Source: a bacterium
GTDB taxonomy: Bacteria > Desulfobacterota > GWC2-55-46
DNA: 7,634 bases
Direction of reading: 5' to 3'
Assembly: GCA_027310325.1 (NCBI GenBank)
Contig: DAIDBB010000370.1
Span: forward strand, 1-7,634
Of this stretch, positions 1 through 5,747 are shown in pieces. Numbering within the stretch: the first letter of the stretch is position 1; every line of letters begins with the position of its first letter. The notes under the pieces were generated by a model that worked only from the letters and a program-made list of their open reading frames with translations, ran no database searches and had not been told where the DNA came from. The position numbers and the translations under genes are program-made.

Positions 1-334
1 CCTCGGGATAGTCCGGCACCTTATAACCCTTTGACTGCAGCTCCTTGATGGCGCCTTTCAACTGCGGGATGGAGGCACTTATATTCGGAAGCTTGATGAT
101 ATTGGCATCGGGTTTTTTAGTGAGCTCGCCGAGCGCGGTAAGCTCATCGGGTATTCTTTGATTCTCGGTAAGGAACTCGGGGAAATTAGCGATGATCCTC
201 CCCGAGAGGGAGATGTCCCTCAGTTCAACGTCGATGCCGGCAGTCTTCGTGAAAGCCTTTATGATGGGCAGTAGCGAGTAAGTCGCCAGGGCCGGTGCTT
301 CATCAACTGCCGTATACATGATCTTTTCGGACAT
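1..334 (-). CDS. icd: Monomeric NADP-dependent isocitrate dehydrogenase, N-terminal part (cut by the window edge)
   Basis: Oxidatively decarboxylates isocitrate to 2-oxoglutarate with reduction of NADP+, in the cytoplasm, supplying NADPH and the carbon skeleton for glutamate. I translated the minus strand from the ATG at 334. The 111 visible residues carry stretches typical of the N-terminus of the monomeric (about 740-residue) IDH family: DEAPALATYSLLPIIKAFTK at 11-30, RDISLSGRIIANFPEFLT around 39-56 and DANIIKLPNISASIPQLK at 76-93. The dimeric IDH family starts differently. The start is secured by a perfect AGGAGG (340-345) with 5-base spacing. Roughly 15% of the protein is in the window; the catalytic and cofactor residues lie outside it. 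The gene follows a ZTP riboswitch, its terminator and a second promoter, and is separated from the HIT gene by 386 bp, so it is probably not simply a member of the upstream operon. Family assignment is confident; kinetics and cofactor are taken from the family. Confidence 0.93.
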   Translation of the reverse strand, partial: MSEKIMYTAVDEAPALATYSLLPIIKAFTKTAGIDVELRDISLSGRIIANFPEFLTENQRIPDELTALGELTKKPDANIIKLPNISASIPQLKGAIKELQSKGYKVPDYPE

Positions 335-377
335 GCGTTCCTCCTGTATGTTCTCTTAACCGACTTAAATTCGCTGG

Positions 378-398
378 AAAGAGCGGTAGTTCCGCCTT
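378..398 (-). other. Small hairpin in the icd 5' leader
   Basis: On the minus strand GCGG-AACTA-CCGC forms a 4-bp GC stem with a 5-base loop. Allowing one bulged U, it extends by AAG pairing with CTT to seven pairs. It lies between the downstream icd promoter and the icd ribosome binding site, and no U-tract follows it. It may stabilise the mRNA or be incidental. Confidence 0.35.
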
Positions 399-423
399 AT
401 CGTATATTTTTTTTGAGTCATAA

Positions 424-452
424 ACTTTATTAGATTATTCAGGCATTGTCAA
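424..452 (-). promoter_or_regulatory. Sigma70-like promoter directly upstream of icd
   Basis: On the minus strand a consensus -35 TTGACA (447-452) is separated by exactly 17 bp from a -10 TAAAGT (424-429, four of six consensus bases). Predicted transcription starts near 417, giving a leader of about 83 nt before the icd ATG. The promoter lies after the riboswitch terminator, so it would transcribe icd without passing through the aptamer. Inferred from hexamer match and spacing only. Confidence 0.68.
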
Positions 453-499
453 GGGTTTTGATATATTCCCATAAACCACTTCAGCCGCCTTCAGGCAAT

Positions 500-559
500 A
501 AAAAAACCGCCCAAGCATAATAATAAGCGCGTTTTGCGCTATTACCTTGCCCAGACGGT
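500..559 (-). terminator. Intrinsic terminator, expression platform of the ZTP riboswitch
   Basis: Minus-strand RNA from 559 can fold into one long hairpin. ACCGUCUGGGC (559-549) pairs with GCUUGGGCGGU (516-506), including several G-U pairs. The stem continues as G-U and A-U pairs around UAAUA, with one A-A mismatch and one bulged U, and closes with GCGC-AAAAC-GCGC (about 535-526 with its loop). A run of seven U (506-500) follows. The 5' arm is the same RNA that forms P3 and the pseudoknot strand of the aptamer, so terminator and ligand-bound aptamer exclude each other. This predicts an ON switch: termination by default and read-through when ZMP/ZTP binds. It is also the only convincing terminator after the HIT gene. 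Confidence 0.88.
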
Positions 560-626
560 CGGCTTAATTTATATATCGCCTCCGCTCCCCGGGTGTGAAC
601 TCACCCCTGCCCGTCAGTCACGGAAG
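547..626 (-). promoter_or_regulatory. ZTP (pfl-type) riboswitch aptamer
   Basis: The element matches the conserved core of ZTP riboswitches, which sense ZMP/ZTP (AICAR nucleotides that build up when 10-formyl-tetrahydrofolate is short). Reading the minus strand: P1 5' strand CUUCCG (626-621); J1/2 UGACUGACGGGCA; P2 GGGUG-AGUUCA-CACCC (606-591); the hallmark GGGGAG; P1 3' strand CGGAGG (584-579); an A/U-rich linker; then P3, GCC-GACCGUCU-GGGC (563-549). The pseudoknot is visible as GACGG (615-611) pairing with CCGUC (558-554), five Watson-Crick pairs. A promoter lies just upstream and a mutually exclusive terminator just downstream. The usual targets are purine and one-carbon folate genes; here the first gene downstream is icd. 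Identification rests on recall of the consensus, not on a covariance-model search. Confidence 0.92.
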
Positions 627-659
627 TTTTGACTTTCGTCTATGTGATTATATGGCGGG

Positions 660-688
660 AATGTATTATAATCCGCGTCCGTTGTCAA
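660..688 (-). promoter_or_regulatory. Sigma70-like promoter of the ZTP riboswitch transcript
   Basis: A consensus -35 TTGACA (683-688) is separated by 17 bp from a -10 TACATT (660-665, four of six consensus bases). Predicted initiation is near 653, about 27 nt before the P1 stem of the aptamer, as expected for a riboswitch leader. A perfect TATAAT at 665-670 is only 12 bp from this -35 and is less likely to be the -10 used with it. The promoter begins about 30 bp after the HIT stop codon. Confidence 0.68.
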
Positions 689-720
689 GCTTAATTTATC
701 GTCCCGGCCAAGGTAAGTAC

Positions 721-1200
721 CTAGATATTCTCGAAAAAAGGCAATAATTTCGCCCGGGTCTGGCTCAGATGTTCGGAAATTACCTTTACATCGCCGAGTA
801 CCGGCATGAAGTTCACGTCTCCGTTCCATCTCGGCACCACATGAAGGTGAATGTGGTCGTCGATCCCGGCGCCGGCGGCCTTTCCAAGATTGAGCCCTAT
901 GTTAAACCCGGCAGGGTTGATTGCCTTCGTAAGTGAAGAGGTGGAATGACGGAGCAGTCTCCATATGTCCGCGCCCTCCTCGTCATTAAGCTCTTCCAGC
1001 CTGGCGACGTGCCTTAGGGGGGCGATAAGTAAATGTCCGCCATTGTAGGGATACTTGTTGAGCATTACGACTGAGACGTTGCCTCTGTAGAGGACTAGCG
1101 CTTCTTCGGGTTTTTTCTCAGGAGCCGCGCAGAATATGCAAACGCCACTTTTTGCTGCCTCAATATATTCGGCGCGCCACGGAGCCCATAACTGTTTCAT
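721..1200 (-). CDS. HIT-family protein (Ap4A phosphorylase/hydrolase-like)
   Basis: Histidine-triad proteins cleave or transfer nucleotidyl groups from nucleoside phosphates or dinucleoside polyphosphates; this subgroup resembles bacterial Ap4A phosphorylase-like proteins. At 159 residues it shows the N-terminal MKQLWAPWRAEYI block typical of the subgroup, a probable zinc-binding CIFC (C21, C24), N104-L-G before the active site, and the signature HIHLHVV at 116-122, where the middle histidine H118 is the expected nucleophile. All triad histidines are intact and there is no signal peptide, so it is cytoplasmic. The ATG at 1200 is chosen because the conserved N-terminal block begins there, although no clear Shine-Dalgarno sequence precedes it. 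It starts 23 bp after the ihfB stop and is probably the last gene of the operon. The physiological substrate cannot be read from the sequence. Confidence 0.92.
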   Translation of the reverse strand: MKQLWAPWRAEYIEAAKSGVCIFCAAPEKKPEEALVLYRGNVSVVMLNKYPYNGGHLLIAPLRHVARLEELNDEEGADIWRLLRHSTSSLTKAINPAGFNIGLNLGKAAGAGIDDHIHLHVVPRWNGDVNFMPVLGDVKVISEHLSQTRAKLLPFFENI

Positions 1201-1223
1201 AGCTTATAAGTCGAGACTCAAAC

Positions 1224-1508
1224 TCAGGATATTTTATTTATCCTCTCCCTTATCTCCTTGCCGGCCTTGAAAAACGGGACTCTTTTTGACTCTATGAATA
1301 TGTTCTCTCCGGACTTTGGGTTTCTGCCCTGCCGTCCGTCACGGGCTTTTATCTTGAAGCTTCCAAAGCCCCTTATCTCGACCTTGTCGCCCTTCGAGAG
1401 ACTTTCGGTCATGCTATTAAAAAGGGTCTCGACTATGATCTCGATATCCTTTCTTGAAAAGTTGTTGACCTTTGAGGCCACGGCCTCTATAAGTTCGCTC
1501 TTAGTCAT
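1224..1508 (-). CDS. ihfB: Integration host factor, beta-type subunit (HU/IHF family DNA-binding protein)
   Basis: A small DNA-bending architectural protein of 94 residues, the normal family length. Two N-terminal helices (about 3-38) form the dimer body. They are followed by the EIRGFGSF strand turn at 44-51 and the DNA-inserting beta arm GRNPKSGE (61-68) with the intercalating proline P64. The C-terminal VPFFKAGKEIRERIN block closes the fold. EIRGFGSF and the position after rpsA resemble ihfB in proteobacteria, but IHF and HU cannot be separated firmly by eye. The ATG at 1508 is preceded by GGAGG with about 8-base spacing. Upstream is a 73-bp gap after sppA, and the HIT gene follows 23 bp downstream. 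No alpha-subunit gene is in the window, so the partner, if it is a heterodimer, is encoded elsewhere. Confidence 0.9.
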   Translation of the reverse strand: MTKSELIEAVASKVNNFSRKDIEIIVETLFNSMTESLSKGDKVEIRGFGSFKIKARDGRQGRNPKSGENIFIESKRVPFFKAGKEIRERINKIS

Positions 1509-1546
1509 TAATTCCGCCTCCGTATTCGGTTCGCTCTCAATTATTC

Positions 1547-1560
1547 AGGGCATGCGCCCT
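1547..1560 (-). other. Short stem-loop between sppA and ihfB
   Basis: AGGGC-GCAT-GCCCT forms a perfect 5-bp stem with a 4-base loop in the 73-bp sppA-ihfB gap, about 40 bases before the ihfB start. The minus-strand RNA after it has no U-tract (GAAUAAUUG), so it is not a typical intrinsic terminator. It could be an mRNA-processing or stability element. Confidence 0.35.
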
Positions 1561-1581
1561 ATTATGCTTTTTAAGTAAGGA

Positions 1582-2472
1582 TTATTTGCCGTTAGGCTTC
1601 GGGACCATGTACATTATTCTGAGCCCCGAGAAGAGTTCAGTGAAGTCCAGGTTTTTACTTAAGGCATCTCCCATTAACGTCTTCCAAAGACTGAACGCTT
1701 TTCTCTCAGTGTAGATTACCGTCGGTTTTCCTTTTATGCCGGCCATCTGGGCGCACAAGTTAATGGCGTCAGTAAGGTCACCCAGCGAATCAACCAACCC
1801 CTTTGTCTTGGCCTGAGAGCCGCTTAATATCCGGCCATCGGCTATGGCCGCAACATCCTCGATCTTCATGTTACGCCCTTCCGCCACCGCTTTTATGAAC
1901 TGCCCGTTTACGTCGCTTATCACCCCCTGAAGAAGCTCTTTTTCGTCCGCCTCCATCTTGCGGAAAGGTGAGCCGGTATCCTTGTACTTCCCGCTCTTTA
2001 CAACATACCCCTTGAGCCCTATTTTGCCCAAAAGGTCTTCTGCGTCGATGAATTCCACAATTACGCCGATGCTTCCGGTTATGGTCCCTGGATTGGCTAC
2101 GATCTTTTCAGCAGCTACCGATGCGTAATAACCGCCGGACGCGGCTATCGCACCCATGGAAGCGACGACCTTCTTTGTTTTTCTCAGCCTCTTTATCCCG
2201 GAATATATTTCCTGCGAAGGGCCAACGGCGCCCCCTGGAGAGTTTATCCTTATTACGACCCCCTTGACGTCGTCTCTTTCCTCAAGGTCATGAAACTGCT
2301 TGTCTATCTCGGCGGAACCGGTTATTACGCCTTCAACCTTTACGACGGCGACCTTGTCACCGCGGCCAAGCCCGCCCCCGAAGGCATACGCAAGCGCTAA
2401 CGAGAGCGCGATTATAATCAAAAAAACGGCGCCTATCGCGGCGAGAAGGTTCTTTAATATATCCCCTCTCAT
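1582..2472 (-). CDS. sppA: Signal peptide peptidase SppA, short (36 kDa) type
   Basis: A membrane-anchored serine protease (S49 family) that degrades signal peptides left in the membrane after secretion. The 296-residue protein has one N-terminal membrane segment (about 8-31) and one protease domain, the short form rather than the duplicated form of E. coli. The substrate-strand region contains RINSPGG (75-81). The nucleophile is S112 in GAIAASGGYYAS, and the general base is most likely K164 in KSGKYKDTGSPFR; the 52-residue spacing matches the Ser/Lys dyad of Bacillus SppA (S147/K199) as I recall it. The NPGTITGSIGV block (127-137) is intact. The ATG overlaps the rpsA stop by one base (TGATG), pointing to translational coupling. 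The link with rpsA is probably operonic convenience rather than a shared pathway. Confidence 0.95.
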   Translation of the reverse strand: MRGDILKNLLAAIGAVFLIIIALSLALAYAFGGGLGRGDKVAVVKVEGVITGSAEIDKQFHDLEERDDVKGVVIRINSPGGAVGPSQEIYSGIKRLRKTKKVVASMGAIAASGGYYASVAAEKIVANPGTITGSIGVIVEFIDAEDLLGKIGLKGYVVKSGKYKDTGSPFRKMEADEKELLQGVISDVNGQFIKAVAEGRNMKIEDVAAIADGRILSGSQAKTKGLVDSLGDLTDAINLCAQMAGIKGKPTVIYTERKAFSLWKTLMGDALSKNLDFTELFSGLRIMYMVPKPNGK

Positions 2473-4112
2473 CAGGACGCTTCACCGCTTTTTTCAGGCT
2501 CCGCGCCTTTTTCAGCCTCTTTTTTTACGGCCCTTACGCTTAATCCTATCTTATTGTCCTCGGGGTCGACGTTAAGGACCTCTACCTCCACGATATCCCC
2601 AACGTGTATATCGAATCCCTTTTTCTTTCCCCTGCTGAGTTCGGAAACATGCACAAGCCCCTCAAGGCCCTCCTCAAGGCCTACGAATGCGCCGAAGTCA
2701 GCTACGCTCGTTACTTTGCCTTCGACTATCATCCCGGGCTTATACCGGTCTTCAACGCCTTCCCAAGGGTTCTTTTCCAAAAGCTTCGTCGAAAGAGAAA
2801 ACCTCTTGTTGGCGCTGTCGATATTCATGACGATAGCCTCTATCTCCTGGCCCTTCTTAAAGAGCTCGGAAGGGTGCTTTATCTTCTTCCATGAAAGGTC
2901 GGATACATGCACGAGGCCGTCGATGCCGTCTTCGATACCCACAAAAACGCCGAAATCGGTAATATTTTTTATTACGCCTTTTATCTTTGTCCCTTTTGGA
3001 TAGCGTTTTTCAACGTCCTCCCACGGGTTCGGTTCGACCTGCTTAAGACCCAGGGAGATGCGCTTGTTCGCCGCGTCGATATCGAGCACCTGTACCTCTA
3101 GGACGTCATTTATCTTGAGCTTCTGCGAGGGGTGCTTCAGTTTCGTCCACGACATCTCCGAGATATGGACGAGGCCCTCAAGCCCTTCTTCTATCTCGAC
3201 AAAGGCCCCGTAGTCGGTGATGTTGACGACACGGCCTTTTACCCTGGAGCCGATCGTATACTTCTCGGTTACGGACAGCCACGGGTCCGGTTTTGTCTGC
3301 TTAAGGCCAAGGGATATCTTACCCTCTTCCTTGTCGTACTTTAAGACCTTTACCGTGACCTTGTCGCCGATCTTCAATATCTGGGACGGGTGCGTGACCT
3401 TGCCCCATGAAATGTCCGTCAGGTGCACCAGGCCGTCTATGCCTCCGAGGTCTATAAAGGCCCCATAGTCGGTAACATTTTTTACGACACCCTCCACGAG
3501 GCTTCCTTCGTGAATGGTCTCGAGAGTGGCTTTCTTAAGCTCATCCCTCTTCTCTTCCAGTATGACTCGCCTGGAGACGATTACATTGTTCTTCCGCTTA
3601 TTGTATTTAAGGACCCTGAACTCGAAGCTCTGGCCTACGAGCTTATCCTGGTTTCTTACCGGCTTAAGATCGACCTGTGAGCCTGGAAGAAACGCGGTAA
3701 TGCCCTTTACGTCGACATAAAAGCCGCCTTTTATCCTCTGCGTTACGACCCCCTCAAGCTGCTTGCCCGTCTCGTATGACTCTACAATATCGTCCCAGAC
3801 CTTGAACTGGTCGGCCTTGGCCTTTGAAAGGACTATATAACCCCCCTCGTCCTCCCGTCTCTCAAGGAGCACCGTTATTTCGTCGCCGACCTTTACGGTA
3901 GGATTACCGTCTTTATCTAGAAACTCTTTAAGCGGAACATGCCCTTCGGACTTATATCCGATATCAACCATTACAGAATCCTGGGTAATCTGCACGACCT
4001 TGCCCTTAATGATGTCCCCGTCCTGGAATTCTTTTATCTTGGCCTCGAATAGTTCCTCAAAACTATTCGTGGACCCATCACCGGCGCGGGATTTTTCCTC
4101 TCTCCCAATCAT
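2472..4112 (-). CDS. rpsA: Small ribosomal subunit protein bS1
   Basis: S1 binds mRNA on the 30S subunit and helps unfold and position it for initiation. The 546-residue protein has six S1 (OB-fold) domains at about 31-98, 115-183, 202-271, 287-358, 374-445 and 459-530. The first two are divergent ribosome-docking types. Domains 3-6 are close repeats of TDYGAF...GLVH...SW..HPS followed by KISLGLKQ-like ends; this is the normal proteobacterial layout and length. A short charged Lys/Glu tail (529-546) ends the protein. The ATG at 4112 follows GGGGGAGG with about 10-base spacing. It is not fused to cmk, as happens in some lineages, although cmk lies two genes upstream. A 122-bp gap with a candidate promoter and a leader hairpin precedes it, and its stop overlaps the sppA start. 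Confidence 0.97.
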   Translation of the reverse strand: MIGREEKSRAGDGSTNSFEELFEAKIKEFQDGDIIKGKVVQITQDSVMVDIGYKSEGHVPLKEFLDKDGNPTVKVGDEITVLLERREDEGGYIVLSKAKADQFKVWDDIVESYETGKQLEGVVTQRIKGGFYVDVKGITAFLPGSQVDLKPVRNQDKLVGQSFEFRVLKYNKRKNNVIVSRRVILEEKRDELKKATLETIHEGSLVEGVVKNVTDYGAFIDLGGIDGLVHLTDISWGKVTHPSQILKIGDKVTVKVLKYDKEEGKISLGLKQTKPDPWLSVTEKYTIGSRVKGRVVNITDYGAFVEIEEGLEGLVHISEMSWTKLKHPSQKLKINDVLEVQVLDIDAANKRISLGLKQVEPNPWEDVEKRYPKGTKIKGVIKNITDFGVFVGIEDGIDGLVHVSDLSWKKIKHPSELFKKGQEIEAIVMNIDSANKRFSLSTKLLEKNPWEGVEDRYKPGMIVEGKVTSVADFGAFVGLEEGLEGLVHVSELSRGKKKGFDIHVGDIVEVEVLNVDPEDNKIGLSVRAVKKEAEKGAEPEKSGEAS

Positions 4113-4141
4113 TACTGAAAATCCTCCCCCGTTTAATTCTA

Positions 4142-4190
4142 CAAGGATGTAAAAAGACCGGCGGTTAGAGCCGTTCTTTAAGCATCCTGT
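4142..4190 (-). promoter_or_regulatory. Long leader hairpin upstream of rpsA
   Basis: On the minus strand an outer stem AGGATG/CATCCT (4183-4188 with 4144-4149, plus C-G and A-U pairs across one bulge) encloses a 3x3 internal loop. Inside is AAAGA/TCTTT, one mismatch, and CGGC-TCTAACC-GCCG (4173-4159). The hairpin ends about 11 bases before the G-rich Shine-Dalgarno of rpsA. The inner part followed by U residues resembles a weak terminator. The rpsA leader of E. coli is structured and bound by S1 for autoregulation; a similar role here is inferred. Confidence 0.5.
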
Positions 4191-4204
4191 TGATATTTAA
4201 CGAT

Positions 4205-4213
4205 ATCATAGCA
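4205..4213 (-). promoter_or_regulatory. Candidate extended -10 promoter for rpsA
   Basis: The minus strand reads TGC-TATGAT, an extended -10 (TGn plus five of six bases of TATAAT), about 25 bp after the ispH stop and 92 bp before the rpsA start. No good -35 is visible at the right distance, which extended -10 promoters can tolerate. It would start transcription a few bases before the leader hairpin and let rpsA be expressed apart from the biosynthetic genes upstream. Confidence 0.45.
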
Positions 4214-4234
4214 TATTTTTGAGTGCAAATCATT

Positions 4235-5071
4235 TCAGGCATGATTGCTTATTCTTTCGACCACCTCGTTTACGACCCAGTCGGGCGTTGAAGCCCCAGA
4301 GGTAATACCCACCCTCGTTACTCCGTCGAACCAGGAAAAATCAATTTCGTCAGCAACCTCAATATGATAGGTCCTTGGCTGTATGGTCTTGCATATCTCC
4401 GCCAGCCTTCTCGTATTGGCGCTATTTCTGCCGCCGACTATTATCATAAGGTCGACCTTCTTAGCAAGCTCACCACTCTCTTCCTGCCTTATCGAGGTCG
4501 CGTTACATATCGTGTTAAACACCTTTATTTCAGACGCCTTATTTAAACAGAAGCTGACAACGGCCTCAAGCTTTTCCCTGGGGACAGTCGTCTGGGCGAC
4601 GATGCCGATCTTTTTTTTCCTCGGCAGGTCCTTGAGCTCGTCCGGAGATTCGACCACCCGTATATCAGCGGCGCCGTAGCTCACCAGCCCCTTGACCTCC
4701 GGGTGCTCCTTCTCACCTACCAGTATAACAGCATATCCCTCATCTGTCAGAAGCTGGACGAGGTCCTGCGCTTTTTTTACGAAAGGACAGGTCGCGTCGA
4801 CTATATTAAGCCCCTTTTCCCTTGCCGCCCTGTACTCCCCGAGTTTCGCCCCGTGAGACCTTATTATGACGGTCCCGGATGATATTTCGTCTACACTTTT
4901 CTTCGCATATATATGAGAAGACTCGAGTTTTTTCACCACCTGTGGATTGTGTATTATCGGGCCGAGGGTATAGATGCCTCCCTTGTTCTCTGTCGCGCAT
5001 TTATTTGCGGTATTGATGGCGCGTTTTACTCCAAAGCAGAATCCCGAAGACTTAGCTACGAATATTTCCAC
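4235..5071 (-). CDS. ispH: 4-hydroxy-3-methylbut-2-enyl diphosphate reductase (IspH/LytB)
   Basis: Last enzyme of the MEP isoprenoid pathway: reduces HMBPP to IPP and DMAPP using a [4Fe-4S] cluster in the cytoplasm. The 278-residue protein has the three cluster cysteines C12 (GFCFGV), C95 (DATCPFV) and C189 (NTICNAT). The diphosphate-binding histidines are H41 (IIHNP), H73 (RSHGA) and H123 (EHPE), with catalytic E125. The C-terminal SGASTPD (258-264) is also present. Nothing essential is missing; the length is that of the compact bacterial form. The start is GTG at 5071, preceded by GAGG with 7-base spacing and directly followed by the conserved N-terminus. It overlaps the cmk 3' end by 20 bp, implying coupled translation. 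Confidence 0.97.
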   Translation of the reverse strand: MEIFVAKSSGFCFGVKRAINTANKCATENKGGIYTLGPIIHNPQVVKKLESSHIYAKKSVDEISSGTVIIRSHGAKLGEYRAAREKGLNIVDATCPFVKKAQDLVQLLTDEGYAVILVGEKEHPEVKGLVSYGAADIRVVESPDELKDLPRKKKIGIVAQTTVPREKLEAVVSFCLNKASEIKVFNTICNATSIRQEESGELAKKVDLMIIVGGRNSANTRRLAEICKTIQPRTYHIEVADEIDFSWFDGVTRVGITSGASTPDWVVNEVVERISNHA

Positions 5072-5747
5072 TTTTCAACCTCGCATCGATTTCTTTTAAG
5101 ACCTTCCTTACCACTTCTTCAACGCCCATTTCAGTCGTGTCCACGCGTATGGCATCGGCGGCGACCGTTAAGGGGGATACAACGCGCTCCCTGTCGCGCC
5201 TGTCCCTTTCCCTGAGTTCGTTACTTACCTCTACATGTCCTGCCTTTCCGGTGGAAGCAAGTTCGAGGAGCCGCCTCTTGGCCCTTGCCTCGTGGGAAGC
5301 GTCCAGAAAAAATTTTATATCGGCATCAGGGAAAACAACGGTCCCTATGTCCCTTCCCTCCATTACTACAGACCCGCCCTCGCCGAGACCTCTCTGGTAC
5401 CCCACAAGAAAATCACGGACGGTTTTTTTTGTAGAGATTATGGAAGCTAGCTCTCCCGCCTTCTGGGTCCGCGCCGTATCCGAATAATCCCTGCCGTTCA
5501 CCGAGATGCGCCCGCTATCCGCGTCGAATTCGATCTCTACCGTAGAGCAGAAGACTTTTAGAGCTTCTTCGTTTTCAAGGTCAACACCGGCGTCCATCGC
5601 AGCAAGGGCCAGCGCGCGGTACATCGAACCGGTATTTATGTATTTCAAATGAAGCTTTTCAGCCACCATCCTGCTTACAGTGCTCTTGCCTACCCCGCCT
5701 GGACCGTCTATGGCGACGATAAGGCCTCTTTTAGTCTTTCTCTTCAT
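5052..5747 (-). CDS. cmk: Cytidylate kinase (CMP/dCMP kinase)
   Basis: Phosphorylates CMP and dCMP to the diphosphates with ATP, in pyrimidine salvage and recycling. The 231-residue protein has the P-loop GPGGVGKST at 15-23, the CMP-side YINTGSMYRA at 37-46, the family-typical MEGRDIGTVVFPDADIKFFL at 129-148, and the LID-type arginine-rich RDRRDRERVVSPL at 181-193. The insert distinguishing bacterial CMP kinase from other NMP kinases is present at about 60-110. The ATG shares ATGA with the aroA stop (4-bp overlap) and has GAGGG a few bases upstream. The gene order aroA-cmk-(ispH)-rpsA is common in proteobacteria. Confidence 0.96.
   Translation of the reverse strand: MKRKTKRGLIVAIDGPGGVGKSTVSRMVAEKLHLKYINTGSMYRALALAAMDAGVDLENEEALKVFCSTVEIEFDADSGRISVNGRDYSDTARTQKAGELASIISTKKTVRDFLVGYQRGLGEGGSVVMEGRDIGTVVFPDADIKFFLDASHEARAKRRLLELASTGKAGHVEVSNELRERDRRDRERVVSPLTVAADAIRVDTTEMGVEEVVRKVLKEIDARLKSGNIRS

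Noticed and set aside
365..421. 18-codon minus-strand reading frame starting at an ATG just after the icd -10
   Set aside because: The ATG lies at or before the predicted transcription start and has no Shine-Dalgarno, so it is unlikely to be a translated leader peptide.
665..670. Perfect TATAAT on the minus strand
   Set aside because: It is only 12 bp from the TTGACA at 683-688, and no acceptable -35 sits 16-18 bp upstream; TACATT at 660-665 with 17-bp spacing is the better partner.
614..829. Minus-strand 71-codon open frame overlapping the HIT gene end and the riboswitch
   Set aside because: It is out of frame with the intact HIT gene and runs through the riboswitch promoter and into the aptamer; no ribosome binding site or domain supports it.
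1547..1575. Plus-strand hairpin followed by TTTTT, resembling a terminator
   Set aside because: No plus-strand gene ends here, the stem is only 5 bp, and the T run is 9 or more bases from the stem.
2554..3720. Several plus-strand open frames opposite rpsA
   Set aside because: They repeat similar peptide patterns because the S1 domains beneath them repeat; none has a family motif or a convincing ribosome binding site.
2472..4112. Internal repetition in the S1 coding region
   Set aside because: It reflects the repeated S1 protein domains, not a DNA repeat or CRISPR array.
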